Notes: generated by a model from the letters alone, not told the origin. Counted from the stretch's first letter, positions 26,197-34,695 are shown. The stretch: DNA of 64,000 nucleotides from Streptomyces sp. NRRL WC-3605 (GCF_001509795.1 NZ_LLZN01000037.1:62001-126000); one strand, 5' to 3'. Numbers and translations: made by a program.

Positions 26197-27117
26197 ATGA
26201 CCCGCACCATCACCGTCGGACTGGACGGCTCGCCGGCGAGCCTGGCTGCCGCGGACTGGGCCGCGCACGAGGCACAGTTCAGGAACCTGCCTCTGAGGCT
26301 CGTGACCGCGTGGGAGTGGCAGGCCCCAGCCTTCGCACCGGCGACCGGACTCGGCGTGCCGGTGCCGCCGAGCGAGCTCCAGCGGGCATCGGCACAGCAC
26401 CTACTGGCCCAAGCGCGCTCCCGCGTCGGCGAAGCCCGCCCCGGGCTGCGGATCGACACGGACGAGATCCCCGGTCTGCCCGTCGCGGCTCTGCTGAAGG
26501 CCGCTGAGGAGGCCGAACTGCTCGTACTGGGCTCCCGGGGACTGAGCAAGACGGCGGGATACCTGCTCGGCTCCGTCTCCCAGGCGGTTCTGTCCTCGTG
26601 CGAGCGGCCGGTCGTCATCGTCCGTGCTGCCGAGCACGGCGAGGAGGAGGCACTGCCGGCGACCTCGGAACGCGAGGCCGCCGCCGTCTCCGGCCACCGT
26701 GACGTCGTCCTGGGCCTGGATCTGCACAAGCCCAATGACGCGGTGATCGATTTCGCGTTCGACGCGGCTTCACGGCGCGCAGCCCGCCTGCGGATCATTC
26801 ACGGCTGGACGCTGCCGCCCTACTACTACGGCGGCGAGCTGATGCCCGACATGAACGACGACATGGTCAAGCAGGTACGGAGCGAACTGTCCGACGTCCT
26901 GCGACCGTGGCAGGACAGGTACCCCGCCGTTGAGATCCACGCGCAGGCAACGATCGGTGGCGCCGGGCGCCACCTGGTCGACGCCTCCTACGACGCCGCC
27001 CTGGTGGTGGTGGGCAGGCAGACCCGCCGGGCGGCGGTCGGCGCTCATATCGGTCCGGTGACCCAGGCGCTGCTGCACCATGCCGTCGCTCCAGTGGCGG
27101 TGATCCCGCACGACTGA
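26197..27117 (+). CDS. universal stress protein, tandem UspA domains
   Basis: A 306-residue protein with two UspA domains. Domain 1 (about 1-145) begins TITVGLDGSPASLAAADWAA and ends with the nucleotide-binding G-x2-G-x9-G-S/T signature (LLVLGSRGLSKTAGYLLGSV). Domain 2 (about 165-305) begins VVLGLDLHKPNDAVIDFAFD and ends VVVGRQTRRAAVGAHIGPVT. Such proteins bind ATP and support survival under hypoxia or dormancy in actinobacteria. A GGAGG site precedes the ATG. It starts a cluster with two more USP genes, a DoxX protein and an alcohol dehydrogenase, but a powerful terminator follows it. Confidence 0.92.
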   Translation: MTRTITVGLDGSPASLAAADWAAHEAQFRNLPLRLVTAWEWQAPAFAPATGLGVPVPPSELQRASAQHLLAQARSRVGEARPGLRIDTDEIPGLPVAALLKAAEEAELLVLGSRGLSKTAGYLLGSVSQAVLSSCERPVVIVRAAEHGEEEALPATSEREAAAVSGHRDVVLGLDLHKPNDAVIDFAFDAASRRAARLRIIHGWTLPPYYYGGELMPDMNDDMVKQVRSELSDVLRPWQDRYPAVEIHAQATIGGAGRHLVDASYDAALVVVGRQTRRAAVGAHIGPVTQALLHHAVAPVAVIPHD

Positions 27118-27174
27118 CCGAGAAGGACTGCTCAGGACAGGGAACGCCACCAAAAGGCATCCCCTGTTCGATCG

Positions 27175-27226
27175 ACAGCCCGCCTGTACGCGAAGGGTGA
27201 GACACCGCCGCGTACAGGCGGGCTGT
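27175..27226. terminator. strong stem-loop terminator after the first USP gene
   Basis: ACAGCCCGCCTGTACGCG (27175-27192) pairs perfectly with its complement at 27209-27226 across a 16-base loop. The 18-bp GC-rich stem should end transcription before the DoxX gene, which therefore needs its own promoter. Confidence 0.75.
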
Positions 27227-27242
27227 TCCATCGCCGGTGGTG

Positions 27243-27297
27243 GCCGAAGGTCCCTGTGGATTGGGGCTGTTGAGTCCCTGGGGTGTGGACCTTCGGC
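27243..27297. repeat. 11-bp inverted repeat with 33-bp spacer upstream of the DoxX gene
   Basis: GCCGAAGGTCC at 27243-27253 and GGACCTTCGGC at 27287-27297. It lies in the leader or promoter region 80 bp before the DoxX start and downstream of the USP terminator. It could be a two-site operator or an RNA hairpin. Confidence 0.5.
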
Positions 27298-27376
27298 GTC
27301 GGGTGCGTGGTGGTGGAGTCCGGGAGGGTGAGTGGTGTCAGGAACCAGCCGGGTCTTCTTTGAAGGAGTCACTGTC

Positions 27377-28003
27377 ATGGCCGTGCACCAGTCCACGCAC
27401 CGTGGTTCGGGTTTCCATCTGCTGTCCCTCCGCCGTAACGGCGTGGATTCCGCGTCGGGGGCGGCGAGTTCACAGGCCGGCGTGCTCACTGCGCGGGCTT
27501 ACGTCTTCGCTTCGGCGCGGGTGCTGATGGGGTTCGTGTTCCTGTGGGCGTTCCTGGACAAGACGTTCGGGTTCGGCTACGCGACCGTGTCCGGGAAGGG
27601 CTGGGTCGAGGGGGGTTCGCCGACGGAGGGGTTCCTGGGGCATGTGGCCGTCGGTCCGATGGAGTCGACGTTCCACTCGTGGGCCGGGGCGGCGTGGGCG
27701 GACTGGCTGTTCATGCTGGGTCTGTTGGGGATCGGGTTGGCGTTGACGGTGGGCGTGGCGCTGCGTCTGGCCGCTGTGGCGGGCAGCGTGATGATGGCGT
27801 TGATGTGGGTGGCGGAGTGGCCGCCGGCGAAGCACTTGTCGGACGGGTCGGCGAGCATGTCGACGAACCCGTTCGCCGACTACCACCTGGTGTACGCGGT
27901 GGTGCTGATCGCGTTGGCCGTGGCATCGGCCGGTGACGCGCTCGGCCTGGGCCGACTGTGGGCCAGGCTCCCGATCATCCGCGACTACACATGGCTGCGC
28001 TGA
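27377..28003 (+). CDS. DoxX/TQO-like membrane protein
   Basis: A 208-residue membrane protein. About four helices are visible: residues 38-58 (VFASARVLMGFVFLWAFLDK), 100-125 (WLFMLGLLGIGLALTVGVAL), 125-145 (AGSVMMALMWVAEW) and 168-190 (LVYAVVLIALAVASAGDAL). The pattern KTFGFGYAT...KGW fits the DoxX/DoxD family, whose members include the membrane part of thiosulfate:quinone oxidoreductase. The ATG at 27377 has a GAAGGAG site. It is flanked by universal stress proteins, a recurrent actinobacterial stress arrangement. It probably works with respiratory quinones or redox stress; its partner is unknown. Confidence 0.75.
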   Translation: MAVHQSTHRGSGFHLLSLRRNGVDSASGAASSQAGVLTARAYVFASARVLMGFVFLWAFLDKTFGFGYATVSGKGWVEGGSPTEGFLGHVAVGPMESTFHSWAGAAWADWLFMLGLLGIGLALTVGVALRLAAVAGSVMMALMWVAEWPPAKHLSDGSASMSTNPFADYHLVYAVVLIALAVASAGDALGLGRLWARLPIIRDYTWLR

Positions 28004-28116
28004 ACACCACTGGCGGTAGGGACCGCCGGCCCCATTCCGGGACCACAGGCCCCTGCCCCCCGGGAACGCCCGAAGAGACGCTGAGAACAGAACCAATGAC
28101 ACAGGAGGTGTCCGGA

Positions 28117-29022
28117 ATGGCCCGCACGATCACCGTAGGACTCGACGGCTCGGCCGAAAGCCGGGCAGCCGCAGAGTGGGCGGCCCGCGAGGCCGCGCTG
28201 CGCCAAGTGCCGGTACGGTTGCTTCACGTGTGGCAGCCGGTCCCGGAGCCGCTGGCCCAGGCACCGCTCCTCGGCGCCGAGACGCATCAGCACTGGACCG
28301 AGCGGATCCCCCGGGACGCCGCCGAGGGGCTGAGGCTGCGGCACCCCGGTGTCGAGGTGATCACCGAGCAGCGGGCCGGGGCTCCGGCGGAGGTGCTGCT
28401 TGAAGCCTCTCGGGACGCGGAACTGCTGGTGCTGGGCTCGCGTGCCCTGAGCGGCCTCACCGGCTTCCTGATCGGGTCCGTCGGCCAGTCGGTGGTCGCA
28501 CGTGCCGAGGTGCCGGTTGTTCTCGTCCGGGCCGGCGAACAGGCCGCCGACGAACACGTCAAGGACCCCGCCGGCATACCGTCCTCCGCCACCGGCTTCC
28601 GGCCCGTGGTCCTGGGCCTCGACATCGAGAACCCCGACGACACGGTCATCACCTTCGCGTTCGAGGAGGCTCGCCGCCGAAGGGCCGTGCTGACCGTCGT
28701 CACCGGCTGGAACCTGCCGCCCTACTACGTCTACAGCCTGGCCGTCGGCGTCGACCCCCGCGAGGAGATGATCCGCGAGCAGGCCGCCGCCCTCACAGAA
28801 GCGCTGCTCCCGTGGCGGGAGAAGTACCCGGACGTCGAGGTGACCGAACAGTCCCGACTGGGCAGCCCCGCCAACCACCTCGTCGACGCGGCCCACGAGG
28901 CGTCCCTCGTCGTCGTCGGCCGCCGCGTCCGCCGCAACCCGTTCGGCGTGCACATCGGCGCCGTCGCCCACGCGGTCATGCACCACGCCACCACCCCCGT
29001 CGCCGTCGTCGCGCACGCCTGA
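28117..29022 (+). CDS. universal stress protein, tandem UspA domains
   Basis: A 301-residue protein beginning MARTITVGLDGSAESRAAAE. Domain 1 ends LLVLGSRALSGLTGFLIGSV; domain 2 begins VVLGLDIENPDDTVITFAFE and ends VVVGRRVRRNPFGVHIGAVA. Both nucleotide loops are present. It is a close paralogue of the USP at 26197, sharing features such as NLPPYYVY versus TLPPYYYG. The ATG at 28117 follows AGGAGG by nine bases. It is followed after 41 bp by the alcohol dehydrogenase, so they are probably one operon with the USP at 30092. Confidence 0.92.
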   Translation: MARTITVGLDGSAESRAAAEWAAREAALRQVPVRLLHVWQPVPEPLAQAPLLGAETHQHWTERIPRDAAEGLRLRHPGVEVITEQRAGAPAEVLLEASRDAELLVLGSRALSGLTGFLIGSVGQSVVARAEVPVVLVRAGEQAADEHVKDPAGIPSSATGFRPVVLGLDIENPDDTVITFAFEEARRRRAVLTVVTGWNLPPYYVYSLAVGVDPREEMIREQAAALTEALLPWREKYPDVEVTEQSRLGSPANHLVDAAHEASLVVVGRRVRRNPFGVHIGAVAHAVMHHATTPVAVVAHA

Positions 29023-29063
29023 CGCGGCACACCGAGGACAAGCGGAGAAGAAGGAGCAGCACC

Positions 29064-30086
29064 ATGAAGGCAGCGGTCGTCCGGAAGTTCGGCGAGCCCC
29101 TGGTCATCGAGGACAGGCCCGATCCGGAACCCGGCCCGGGGCAGGTGCTCGTGGCCGTCGAGGCGTCCGGGCTGTGCCACACCGACATCCACGCCGCGCA
29201 CGGCGACTGGCCGGTCAAGCCCACCCCGCCGTTCGTCCCCGGGCACGAGGGCGTCGGCCTGGTCGAGAAGCTGGGCGACGGCGTCACCCACCTCGCCGTC
29301 GGACAACGAGTCGCCGTGCCCTGGCTCGGCAAGGCATGCGGGCGGTGCGAGCACTGCCGGTCCGGCTGGGAGACCCTGTGTGAGAGCCAGATCAACACCG
29401 GGTACGGCTGCGACGGCGGTTACGCCGAAAAGATGCTGGCCTGGGCCGACTTCGCGCAACCGGTGCCCGAGGGCGTCAGCGCCCTCGACGCCGCCCCGCT
29501 CACCTGCGCGGGCGTCACCACCTACAAGGCCCTGAAGGTCGCCGGGGTCGGGCCCGCCCAGCTCGTCGCCATCTCGGGTGTGGGCGGACTCGGGCACCTC
29601 GCGGTGCAGTACGCGAAGATCGCCGGTGCACGGGTCGCCGCGATCGACGTGACCGACGACAAGCTGCAACTGGCCCGGGAACTCGGCGCGGACATCGTCA
29701 TCGACGCCCGCACCCAGGACGTCGGCGCCGAGCTGAAGCGACACGGCGGCGCGCACGCCGCGCTCGCCCTCGCGGTGAACCCGGCCGCCTTCCAGGCCGT
29801 CAACTCCGGTCTGCGGCGCGGCGGGAAACTCGTCATGGTCGCCCTGCCGGCGCACGGCACCCTCCAGGTCCCGATCTTCGACACCGTCCTCAATGGAACT
29901 TCGGTCATCGGCTCCATCGTCGGCACCCGCCAGGACCTCGCCGAGGTCTTCCAACTGCACGCCGAGGGCCGCACGAAGGTCATCAGGGAGCCCCGGCCGC
30001 TCGCCGCCGTCAACGAGTGCACCGACGAGGTCCTCAGCGGACAGGTGAAGGCCCGGATCGTGTTCGACCTCAACGCGGGAGGCTGA
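29064..30086 (+). CDS. adhP: zinc-dependent alcohol dehydrogenase, AdhP-like
   Basis: A 340-residue medium-chain dehydrogenase. Catalytic zinc ligands are visible as C38 and H39 region in SGLCHTDIHAAHGDW, with GHEGVG and the downstream cysteine. The structural-zinc cysteines are in KACGRCEHCRSGWETLC. The NAD-binding motif GVGGLGHLAVQYAK is intact. It interconverts primary alcohols and aldehydes with NAD. Located between two USP genes, it probably helps redox balance under oxygen limitation. The ATG at 29064 has an AAGGAG site; the USP at 30092 begins five bases after its stop. Confidence 0.88.
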   Translation: MKAAVVRKFGEPLVIEDRPDPEPGPGQVLVAVEASGLCHTDIHAAHGDWPVKPTPPFVPGHEGVGLVEKLGDGVTHLAVGQRVAVPWLGKACGRCEHCRSGWETLCESQINTGYGCDGGYAEKMLAWADFAQPVPEGVSALDAAPLTCAGVTTYKALKVAGVGPAQLVAISGVGGLGHLAVQYAKIAGARVAAIDVTDDKLQLARELGADIVIDARTQDVGAELKRHGGAHAALALAVNPAAFQAVNSGLRRGGKLVMVALPAHGTLQVPIFDTVLNGTSVIGSIVGTRQDLAEVFQLHAEGRTKVIREPRPLAAVNECTDEVLSGQVKARIVFDLNAGG

Positions 30087-30091
30087 GAACG

Positions 30092-30955
30092 ATGTCCCTG
30101 CCCATGGTCGTCGGCGTCGACGGCTCCGAGGCGAGCCTGCGGGCCGTCGACTGGGCGGCCGACGAGGCCGCGCTGCACGGAGCACCCCTGCGGATCGTCC
30201 ACGCCTACCATTGGGACCGCTACGAGGGAGCCTCCCTCGCCCAAGAGCTCGGCGGGCCGTCCGGTCACGTCACCTCCGACGACATCCTCGTCGTCGCCAC
30301 CCGCCGCGCCCGCCGTCACAACCCGGACCTCGCCGTCACCACCGAAGCGGTGGCCGAAGAACCGGAGTACGTCCTCCTGCGCGAGGCGCACCACGCCTCC
30401 GCCGTGATCGTGGGTACCCGCGGGCGCGGCGAGCTCGCCGACCTCCTGCTCGGTTCCGTGAGCCTGGCCGTGGCCACCACGGCGGACTGTCCCGTCATCG
30501 TGATCCGCGGGAACCACGACAACCGGGCCGCTCACGGCAGGCGCGGCCGCCTGGTCGTCGGCGTGGCCGACGCACCCACCGGGGCGGTGGTCTTCGCCTA
30601 CGAGGAGGCCCGGCGGCGCGGCGCCGCCCTGGACGCGGTACGGGCATGGCGATGCCCCACCCACGACACTGTCGACCACCCGCTGCTCGCCGGCACGCCC
30701 GAGCGAGTGCACGAGGAACGGGCGGCCAAGGAACTGGAGGCCGCGCTCGCCGACGCTCCGGCAGACGTACGCCTGCACCGCCACACGGTCGAGGGACCCG
30801 CCCGCCGAGTGCTGCTGACCGCCTCGCACGAGGCGGACCTGCTGGTCGTCGGCCGACGGCGTCCCGGGCAGTTCGGGCACCGCCTCGGCCGGGTCGCGCA
30901 CACGCTCCTGCACCACTCCGCCTGTCCGGTCGCGGTCGTACCCGACACGGCGTGA
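30092..30955 (+). CDS. universal stress protein, tandem UspA domains
   Basis: A 287-residue protein with two UspA domains. Domain 1 begins MVVGVDGSEASLRAVDWAAD and ends VIVGTRGRGELADLLLGSVS. Domain 2 begins LVVGVADAPTGAVVFAYEEA and ends LLVVGRRRPGQFGHRLGRVA. It differs from the other two USPs of the cluster and is likely a separate lineage. It lies five bases downstream of adhP with GGGAGG as ribosome site. The strong hairpin at 30962-30996 ends the operon. Confidence 0.92.
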   Translation: MSLPMVVGVDGSEASLRAVDWAADEAALHGAPLRIVHAYHWDRYEGASLAQELGGPSGHVTSDDILVVATRRARRHNPDLAVTTEAVAEEPEYVLLREAHHASAVIVGTRGRGELADLLLGSVSLAVATTADCPVIVIRGNHDNRAAHGRRGRLVVGVADAPTGAVVFAYEEARRRGAALDAVRAWRCPTHDTVDHPLLAGTPERVHEERAAKELEAALADAPADVRLHRHTVEGPARRVLLTASHEADLLVVGRRRPGQFGHRLGRVAHTLLHHSACPVAVVPDTA

Positions 30956-30961
30956 CCACCC

Positions 30962-30996
30962 GGTCTCCCGCCGCCCGGGACGGCCGGCGGGAGACC
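30962..30996. terminator. stem-loop terminator of the USP/adh operon
   Basis: GGTCTCCCGCCG (30962-30973) pairs with CGGCGGGAGACC (30985-30996) across 11 bases, directly after the USP stop codon. Confidence 0.7.
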
Positions 30997-31105
30997 AGGG
31001 CCGACCGGCCCCGCGGGCACCCCCGGCCGGTCCCTGGGCCGCGACCGACGCTCGACAGGGCGAAGAAGCCGAGCGGCTCGAAGCAGAACCGCCCTGAAGG
31101 ACGAC

Positions 31106-31279
31106 ATGCCACCCCGCCCCGCGGTCCACGCACACTTCACGTACGGCACCACCGTCCGTATCCGCGCCGTCGAGCCCGGGGGCCGCGACCAACTGGATGG
31201 GCTCTACGCGGAGATGTCGCCGGACAACGCCTGCTGCCTCTCGTCTGCGGTACCGACCAACTCGTCGACCAGCAGATGA
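31106..31279 (+). pseudogene. GNAT acetyltransferase, N-terminal fragment
   Basis: From ATG 31106 the frame reads VHAHFTYGTTVRIRAVEPGG then LDGLYAEMSPDN, the conserved opening of a GNAT protein of the kind often found beside universal stress proteins. After residue 41 the similarity ends abruptly (about 31229) and the frame stops at 31277-31279. The remaining part of the protein is missing. The break point marks a rearrangement edge. Confidence 0.6.
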
Positions 31280-31304
31280 CATCGATTGAGGTGGGTGCGA
31301 TGCT

Positions 31305-31619
31305 GTGGCCATGATCACGATCGCTGGCTCTTCGGCCGCAGATACATCCGACCCGATAGGGGTCCTGATCCTCTTCGCAGTCCTCGGCGTTGCGGCTGTC
31401 TGTCTCGGAGGGAGGTGGGCGTTCAATCTGCGCGGTGCTGTTGAGTCGACGCTGGCGCGAAGACGGGCTGCTCTGGAGGTGAGGGGTCGGCGCATGGGTG
31501 ACCTGAGCCTGGCAGACACCGAAAGTCTCAGTCCCTTCTTCTTCAGGTTTCTCGGCAGCGTCATTGCTGCGGCGGGACTCGCCATGGTGGGTTTGAGTCT
31601 GATCCTCGCGACCCGCTGA
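31305..31619 (+). CDS. small membrane protein of unknown function
   Basis: A 104-residue protein with two membrane helices: about residues 18-40 (GVLILFAVLGVAAVCLGGRW) and 80-102 (FRFLGSVIAAAGLAMVGLSL). A charged loop lies between them. The GTG at 31305 follows GAGGTGGG by eight bases; ATG 31311 is the alternative. No family is recognised. It begins only 75 bp after the break in the GNAT fragment. Confidence 0.55.
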   Translation: MAMITIAGSSAADTSDPIGVLILFAVLGVAAVCLGGRWAFNLRGAVESTLARRRAALEVRGRRMGDLSLADTESLSPFFFRFLGSVIAAAGLAMVGLSLILATR

Positions 31620-31799
31620 GTCACCTGTGAGGTTGTCCGGATGAGAGTGGTCTCTCGAGTAGGGGATCGGTCGTGGACTCGGGTGCTGGCAGGCATGCCC
31701 TGGTGAACGCGGTCGCCCTGAAGCCCACGATCCAGCCGTGACTTGGTCTCGCTGAGTTCGCATCATGCCCCTCAGGGGTGGTCCGGGATGAGTGCCTCC

Positions 31800-32100
31800 A
31801 GCGCTCGGGCGAGGACGAGTCCTGGAAGAGGATCCGCGAAGACGCCTGCGCGCTGACCGCGCCGTAGGGATGCGACGGCTTCGGCGCGGGCCCGGTGCCA
31901 GGATGGTGCGGGTCTCGCCCTCGCAGCTCACCCTCCGCTTCCTGTGTCAGGTCGGCCGAAAGCGGATGTCGGCCGGGGAAGTGTCCGCAGAGGGTGCGCC
32001 GGGCGACGCCGGCCGCCTGCGCGATGCTGTCGAGGCTCGTGGCCGGACCCCCGGCGGGTTCTGCCGGGTGGTCGCGAGGATGCGTCGGCGGCCTCGACGA
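31800..32100 (-). pseudogene. TetR regulator remnant
   Basis: Frames on the minus strand read RILATTRQNPPG and, shifted, ATSLDSIAQAAGVARRTLCG then HFPGRHPLSADLTQEAEGEL. This is the helix-turn-helix of a TetR protein with at least one frameshift. The ligand domain is unreadable. Confidence 0.55.
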
Positions 32101-32285
32101 GCGGGATGTGATCCGTGATGAGGGGGCCAGGTCGAGGCGGCCGGCCGAGGTCGGCTGCACCAGCTCGGAGACGGACTCGGGGAAGCCGCCGTAGTGGCCG
32201 CGCACCTGCTTCTGCAGGTAGTTGAAGGTCAGGCCTTCGGTGATGGCCAGCGGTCGAGAGAACCGGCAGCGCGGGTTGCCGACGT
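32101..32285 (-). pseudogene. zinc alcohol dehydrogenase, C-terminal remnant
   Basis: The minus strand reads NPRCRFSRPLAITEGLTFNY, then LQKQVRGHYGGFPESVSELV and SAGRLDLAP, and in the next frame ITDHIPLVEAADA. This is the C-terminal end of a medium-chain dehydrogenase with one frameshift near 32120. It runs straight into the TetR remnant on one side and into the LysR stop codon on the other, so two unrelated truncated genes are joined here. Confidence 0.55.
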
Positions 32286-33137
32286 TCAGTGGCGGTAGGC
32301 AACTGTCGCGGTCTTGATGAAGGACCGGATCAGAGGGTTGGTGTCACCCTTGTTCCACACCGCCACCACGCGGCTCGGCGCCATGTCGATCAGCGGTACG
32401 ACCGCCAACTCCGCGGGCAGGTCGTGCCCGAGCGGGGCCAGGCCGACCGTGCCGTTCCACAGCACGGCGTGCAGACATTCCTGGACGGCGCGCACCACCG
32501 GCCCCTCGCGTGGCGTGCCGCCGTTCCAGTACGACTGCCAGAGGGGATCGGTGCCCTGCGGGAACTGGAACCAGCGGCGATGGCCCAGCTCGGCCAGCCG
32601 CAGCCGGTCGTGGCGAGCCAGCGGATCGTCGGCGCGCAGGACCACGCCGACCGGATCGCTTCGCAGCGTACGCACCGTCAGGGCGGTCTCGTCGAACGGC
32701 GCCCGGGTCAGGGCGACGTCGACCAGTCCGGCGCGCAGCCCGCACGTCGGGTCGGTCAGATCGGTGTCACGGACGCGGATGTCGATGCCGGGGTGGGTGC
32801 GGCGGTAGGCGGCGGCCAGCCTGGCCACTCCCGGGTCGGTGCCGTCGCCCAGGATGCCGACGGTGATGGCCGCGGCGCCGGCGGCCTCGCTCACGCGTGC
32901 ACGGACGCGGTCGGCGTGCTCGAGCAGGGCCCGCGCCTCGTCGAGCAGCACCGTGCCCACCGCGGTGAGCGTGACGCCGGTGGGTGAGCGGGCGAGCAGC
33001 AGGGCCCCGGTATCGGCCTCCAACTGCTTGATCGCCCGGCTCAGCGGCGGCTGGCTCATGTGCAGGCGGGCGGCGGCCCGGCCGAAGTGGAGTTCCTCGG
33101 CGACGGCCACGAAATAGCGCAAGGTTCGCAGCTCCAC
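32286..33137 (-). CDS. LysR family transcriptional regulator
   Basis: A 283-residue regulator beginning VELRTLRYFVAVAEELHFGR, with the helix-turn-helix AARLHMSQPPLSRAIKQLEA and a periplasmic-binding-like effector domain (ITVGILGDGTDPGVARLAAA onwards). The GTG at 33137 gives the family-typical start; the frame above it is not LysR-like. It is divergent from the cupin/DoxX pair at 33218. A palindromic T-N11-A box at 33145-33163 lies directly in front of its start. It probably activates or represses the cupin gene in response to a small aromatic or quinone-like effector, which is inference. Confidence 0.9.
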   Translation of the reverse strand: MELRTLRYFVAVAEELHFGRAAARLHMSQPPLSRAIKQLEADTGALLLARSPTGVTLTAVGTVLLDEARALLEHADRVRARVSEAAGAAAITVGILGDGTDPGVARLAAAYRRTHPGIDIRVRDTDLTDPTCGLRAGLVDVALTRAPFDETALTVRTLRSDPVGVVLRADDPLARHDRLRLAELGHRRWFQFPQGTDPLWQSYWNGGTPREGPVVRAVQECLHAVLWNGTVGLAPLGHDLPAELAVVPLIDMAPSRVVAVWNKGDTNPLIRSFIKTATVAYRH

Positions 33138-33144
33138 ACTGCAA

Positions 33145-33163
33145 CGATACCCACGAGGTATCG
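33145..33163. promoter_or_regulatory. LysR binding box
   Basis: CGATACC-CACGA-GGTATCG, a perfect 19-bp palindrome containing the T-N11-A signature (ATACC-N5-GGTAT). It lies in the 80-bp gap between the LysR and cupin genes, the standard place for a LysR-type recognition site. Confidence 0.75.
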
Positions 33164-33217
33164 GCGCTGCGGGACGGGTCTTGGACACGGCCGGGCCAGC
33201 GGCGGTGCACTGATGGC

Positions 33218-33712
33218 ATGACCGAACAAGCAGCGGCTCACACGCCGCAGGCCGACCCCGCCCCATCGGTGGTGGGTCCCGACGACGGCGAGACGATCGT
33301 CCTGGGCACCACGCGCATGCGCGTCCTGGAGGACGGCAGCCACACCGGGCACCGCCTCGCGATCACCGAGTCCGTCCTCGCCCCGCACACCCAGGGACCG
33401 CCCCAGCACCGCCACGCCTGGCACGACGAGGGCTTCTACATCCTCTCCGGCACCGTGCGGTTCACCGTCGGCCACGACACCTACGACGCCGCCGCAGGCA
33501 CGCTCGTGATGGTTCCGCCCGGTACTCCGCACACCTTCGCCAACCTGAGCGACCAGCCCGCCGTCATGCTCAGCACCTTCACCCCCGACCTGTACGTGCA
33601 GTACTTCCGAGACCTTCAGGAGGGCCTCGCCGGCGGCCAGCCGCCGACCTCTCGGTCCGGCATCGAGGCGATGAGCCGCTACGCGACCGAACCTGCCGCC
33701 GACCTCGCCTGA
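33218..33712 (+). CDS. cupin domain protein
   Basis: A 164-residue cupin. Motif 1 reads PPQHRHAWHDEGFYILSGTV (two His plus Glu) and motif 2 reads MVPPGTPHTFANLS. The metal-binding residues appear complete. Cupins of this type include quercetinase-like dioxygenases. The ATG at 33218 is 80 bp from the divergent LysR gene. The DoxX-like gene follows 45 bp later, so the two probably form an operon under LysR control. Confidence 0.85.
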   Translation: MTEQAAAHTPQADPAPSVVGPDDGETIVLGTTRMRVLEDGSHTGHRLAITESVLAPHTQGPPQHRHAWHDEGFYILSGTVRFTVGHDTYDAAAGTLVMVPPGTPHTFANLSDQPAVMLSTFTPDLYVQYFRDLQEGLAGGQPPTSRSGIEAMSRYATEPAADLA

Positions 33713-33757
33713 AGCAGTCGACGACTTGTGTGAACCACTGACCCATGAACGGGAGCC

Positions 33758-34117
33758 ATGAACATCGCCTACTGGATCGTCGCGGGCCTGCTCGCCCTCT
33801 TCTACGGCTACGCGGGCACGCTGAAGGTGATCCACAGCCCCGATCAGCTCCGGCCGATGATGGCCTGGGTCGACCGCCTCCCCTTGCCCGCCCTCAGGGC
33901 ACTGGGGACGGTCGAAATCCTCGGCGCGGCCGGCCTGATCCTGCCCCCGCTGACGGGCATCGCACCCGTGCTGGCGCCGGCCGCGGCCATCGGCCTCGTC
34001 CTCCTCCAGGCCGGTGCGATCGCCGTCCACCTGACCGGCGAAGACCGCCGGATCGCACTCAACGTCGGCCTTGCCACCACCGCGGCGGTGACCTTCTGGC
34101 TGGCCACCACACGGTGA
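33758..34117 (+). CDS. DoxX family membrane protein
   Basis: A 119-residue protein of the short DoxX type, with four closely packed hydrophobic helices (AYWIVAGLLALFYGYAGTLK, then ALGTVEILGAAGLILPP, a third near residues 65-85, and ALNVGLATTAAVTFWLATT). DoxX proteins interact with quinones or thiols in the membrane. A GGGAG site precedes the ATG. It is probably co-transcribed with the cupin. Confidence 0.85.
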   Translation: MNIAYWIVAGLLALFYGYAGTLKVIHSPDQLRPMMAWVDRLPLPALRALGTVEILGAAGLILPPLTGIAPVLAPAAAIGLVLLQAGAIAVHLTGEDRRIALNVGLATTAAVTFWLATTR

Positions 34118-34512
34118 CGCAGTACAACGCTCGACCGGTGGAAGCACCCCCAGGGACAGCCGTCACACGGCCGCTGTCAGGCGTCTCCCGCCGTTGACTG
34201 GGCCCACACTTCCTCGACTGCACCCTGCGCACCGTAGGGCGGTGGGTAGCCACGGTGTCGGCCGAACCCGACTACTGGAAGGAACGGCCCGCACCACTCC
34301 TTTGCCTCCTGGTGCCCGTCGGGATCTGGCCGGCCAGTTGCGGGCGGCAGGAACCGAACATCCCTGGCACAGGCGGGAATTCTCTGCCGGCTGGGGCGGC
34401 TCTGGCGTGTTGGAGCACCGGCCGGGGATCGAGCTCGTAGCCAAATTGCCAGGGGGATGCCCGGAGTCGACGAGGGCGGTACCGACATCCGGTGCGCTTC
34501 GTGCGGCTGCGT

Positions 34513-34583
34513 GAAGACGTGACCGCGGCGGGCTGACCACGAAGGTCCATCTCGCCTGCGACGGCCAGGGCCTGCCCTGGGGT
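34513..34583 (+). mobile_element. IS5-type transposase scrap
   Basis: The frame reads RGGLTTKVHLACDGQGLPWG, the conserved segment around the second catalytic region of IS5-family transposases in Streptomyces. Nothing else of the element is readable. The 34118-34695 gap holds no other supported gene. Confidence 0.5.
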
Positions 34584-34695
34584 GCCGCATCATGCGGCGC
34601 GCGTCTGAATGCTGTCTTGTCCGCACCGGTGCGGTCGGTCACTGTCGTAATGATCGTTTCGTCCCGTCCGATGACCGACCACCATCGGAGACCTC

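Noticed and set aside
29522..31696. A 724-codon minus-strand frame across adhP and a USP gene
   Set aside because: Antisense to two well-conserved genes; Arg/Ser/Pro-rich without domains.
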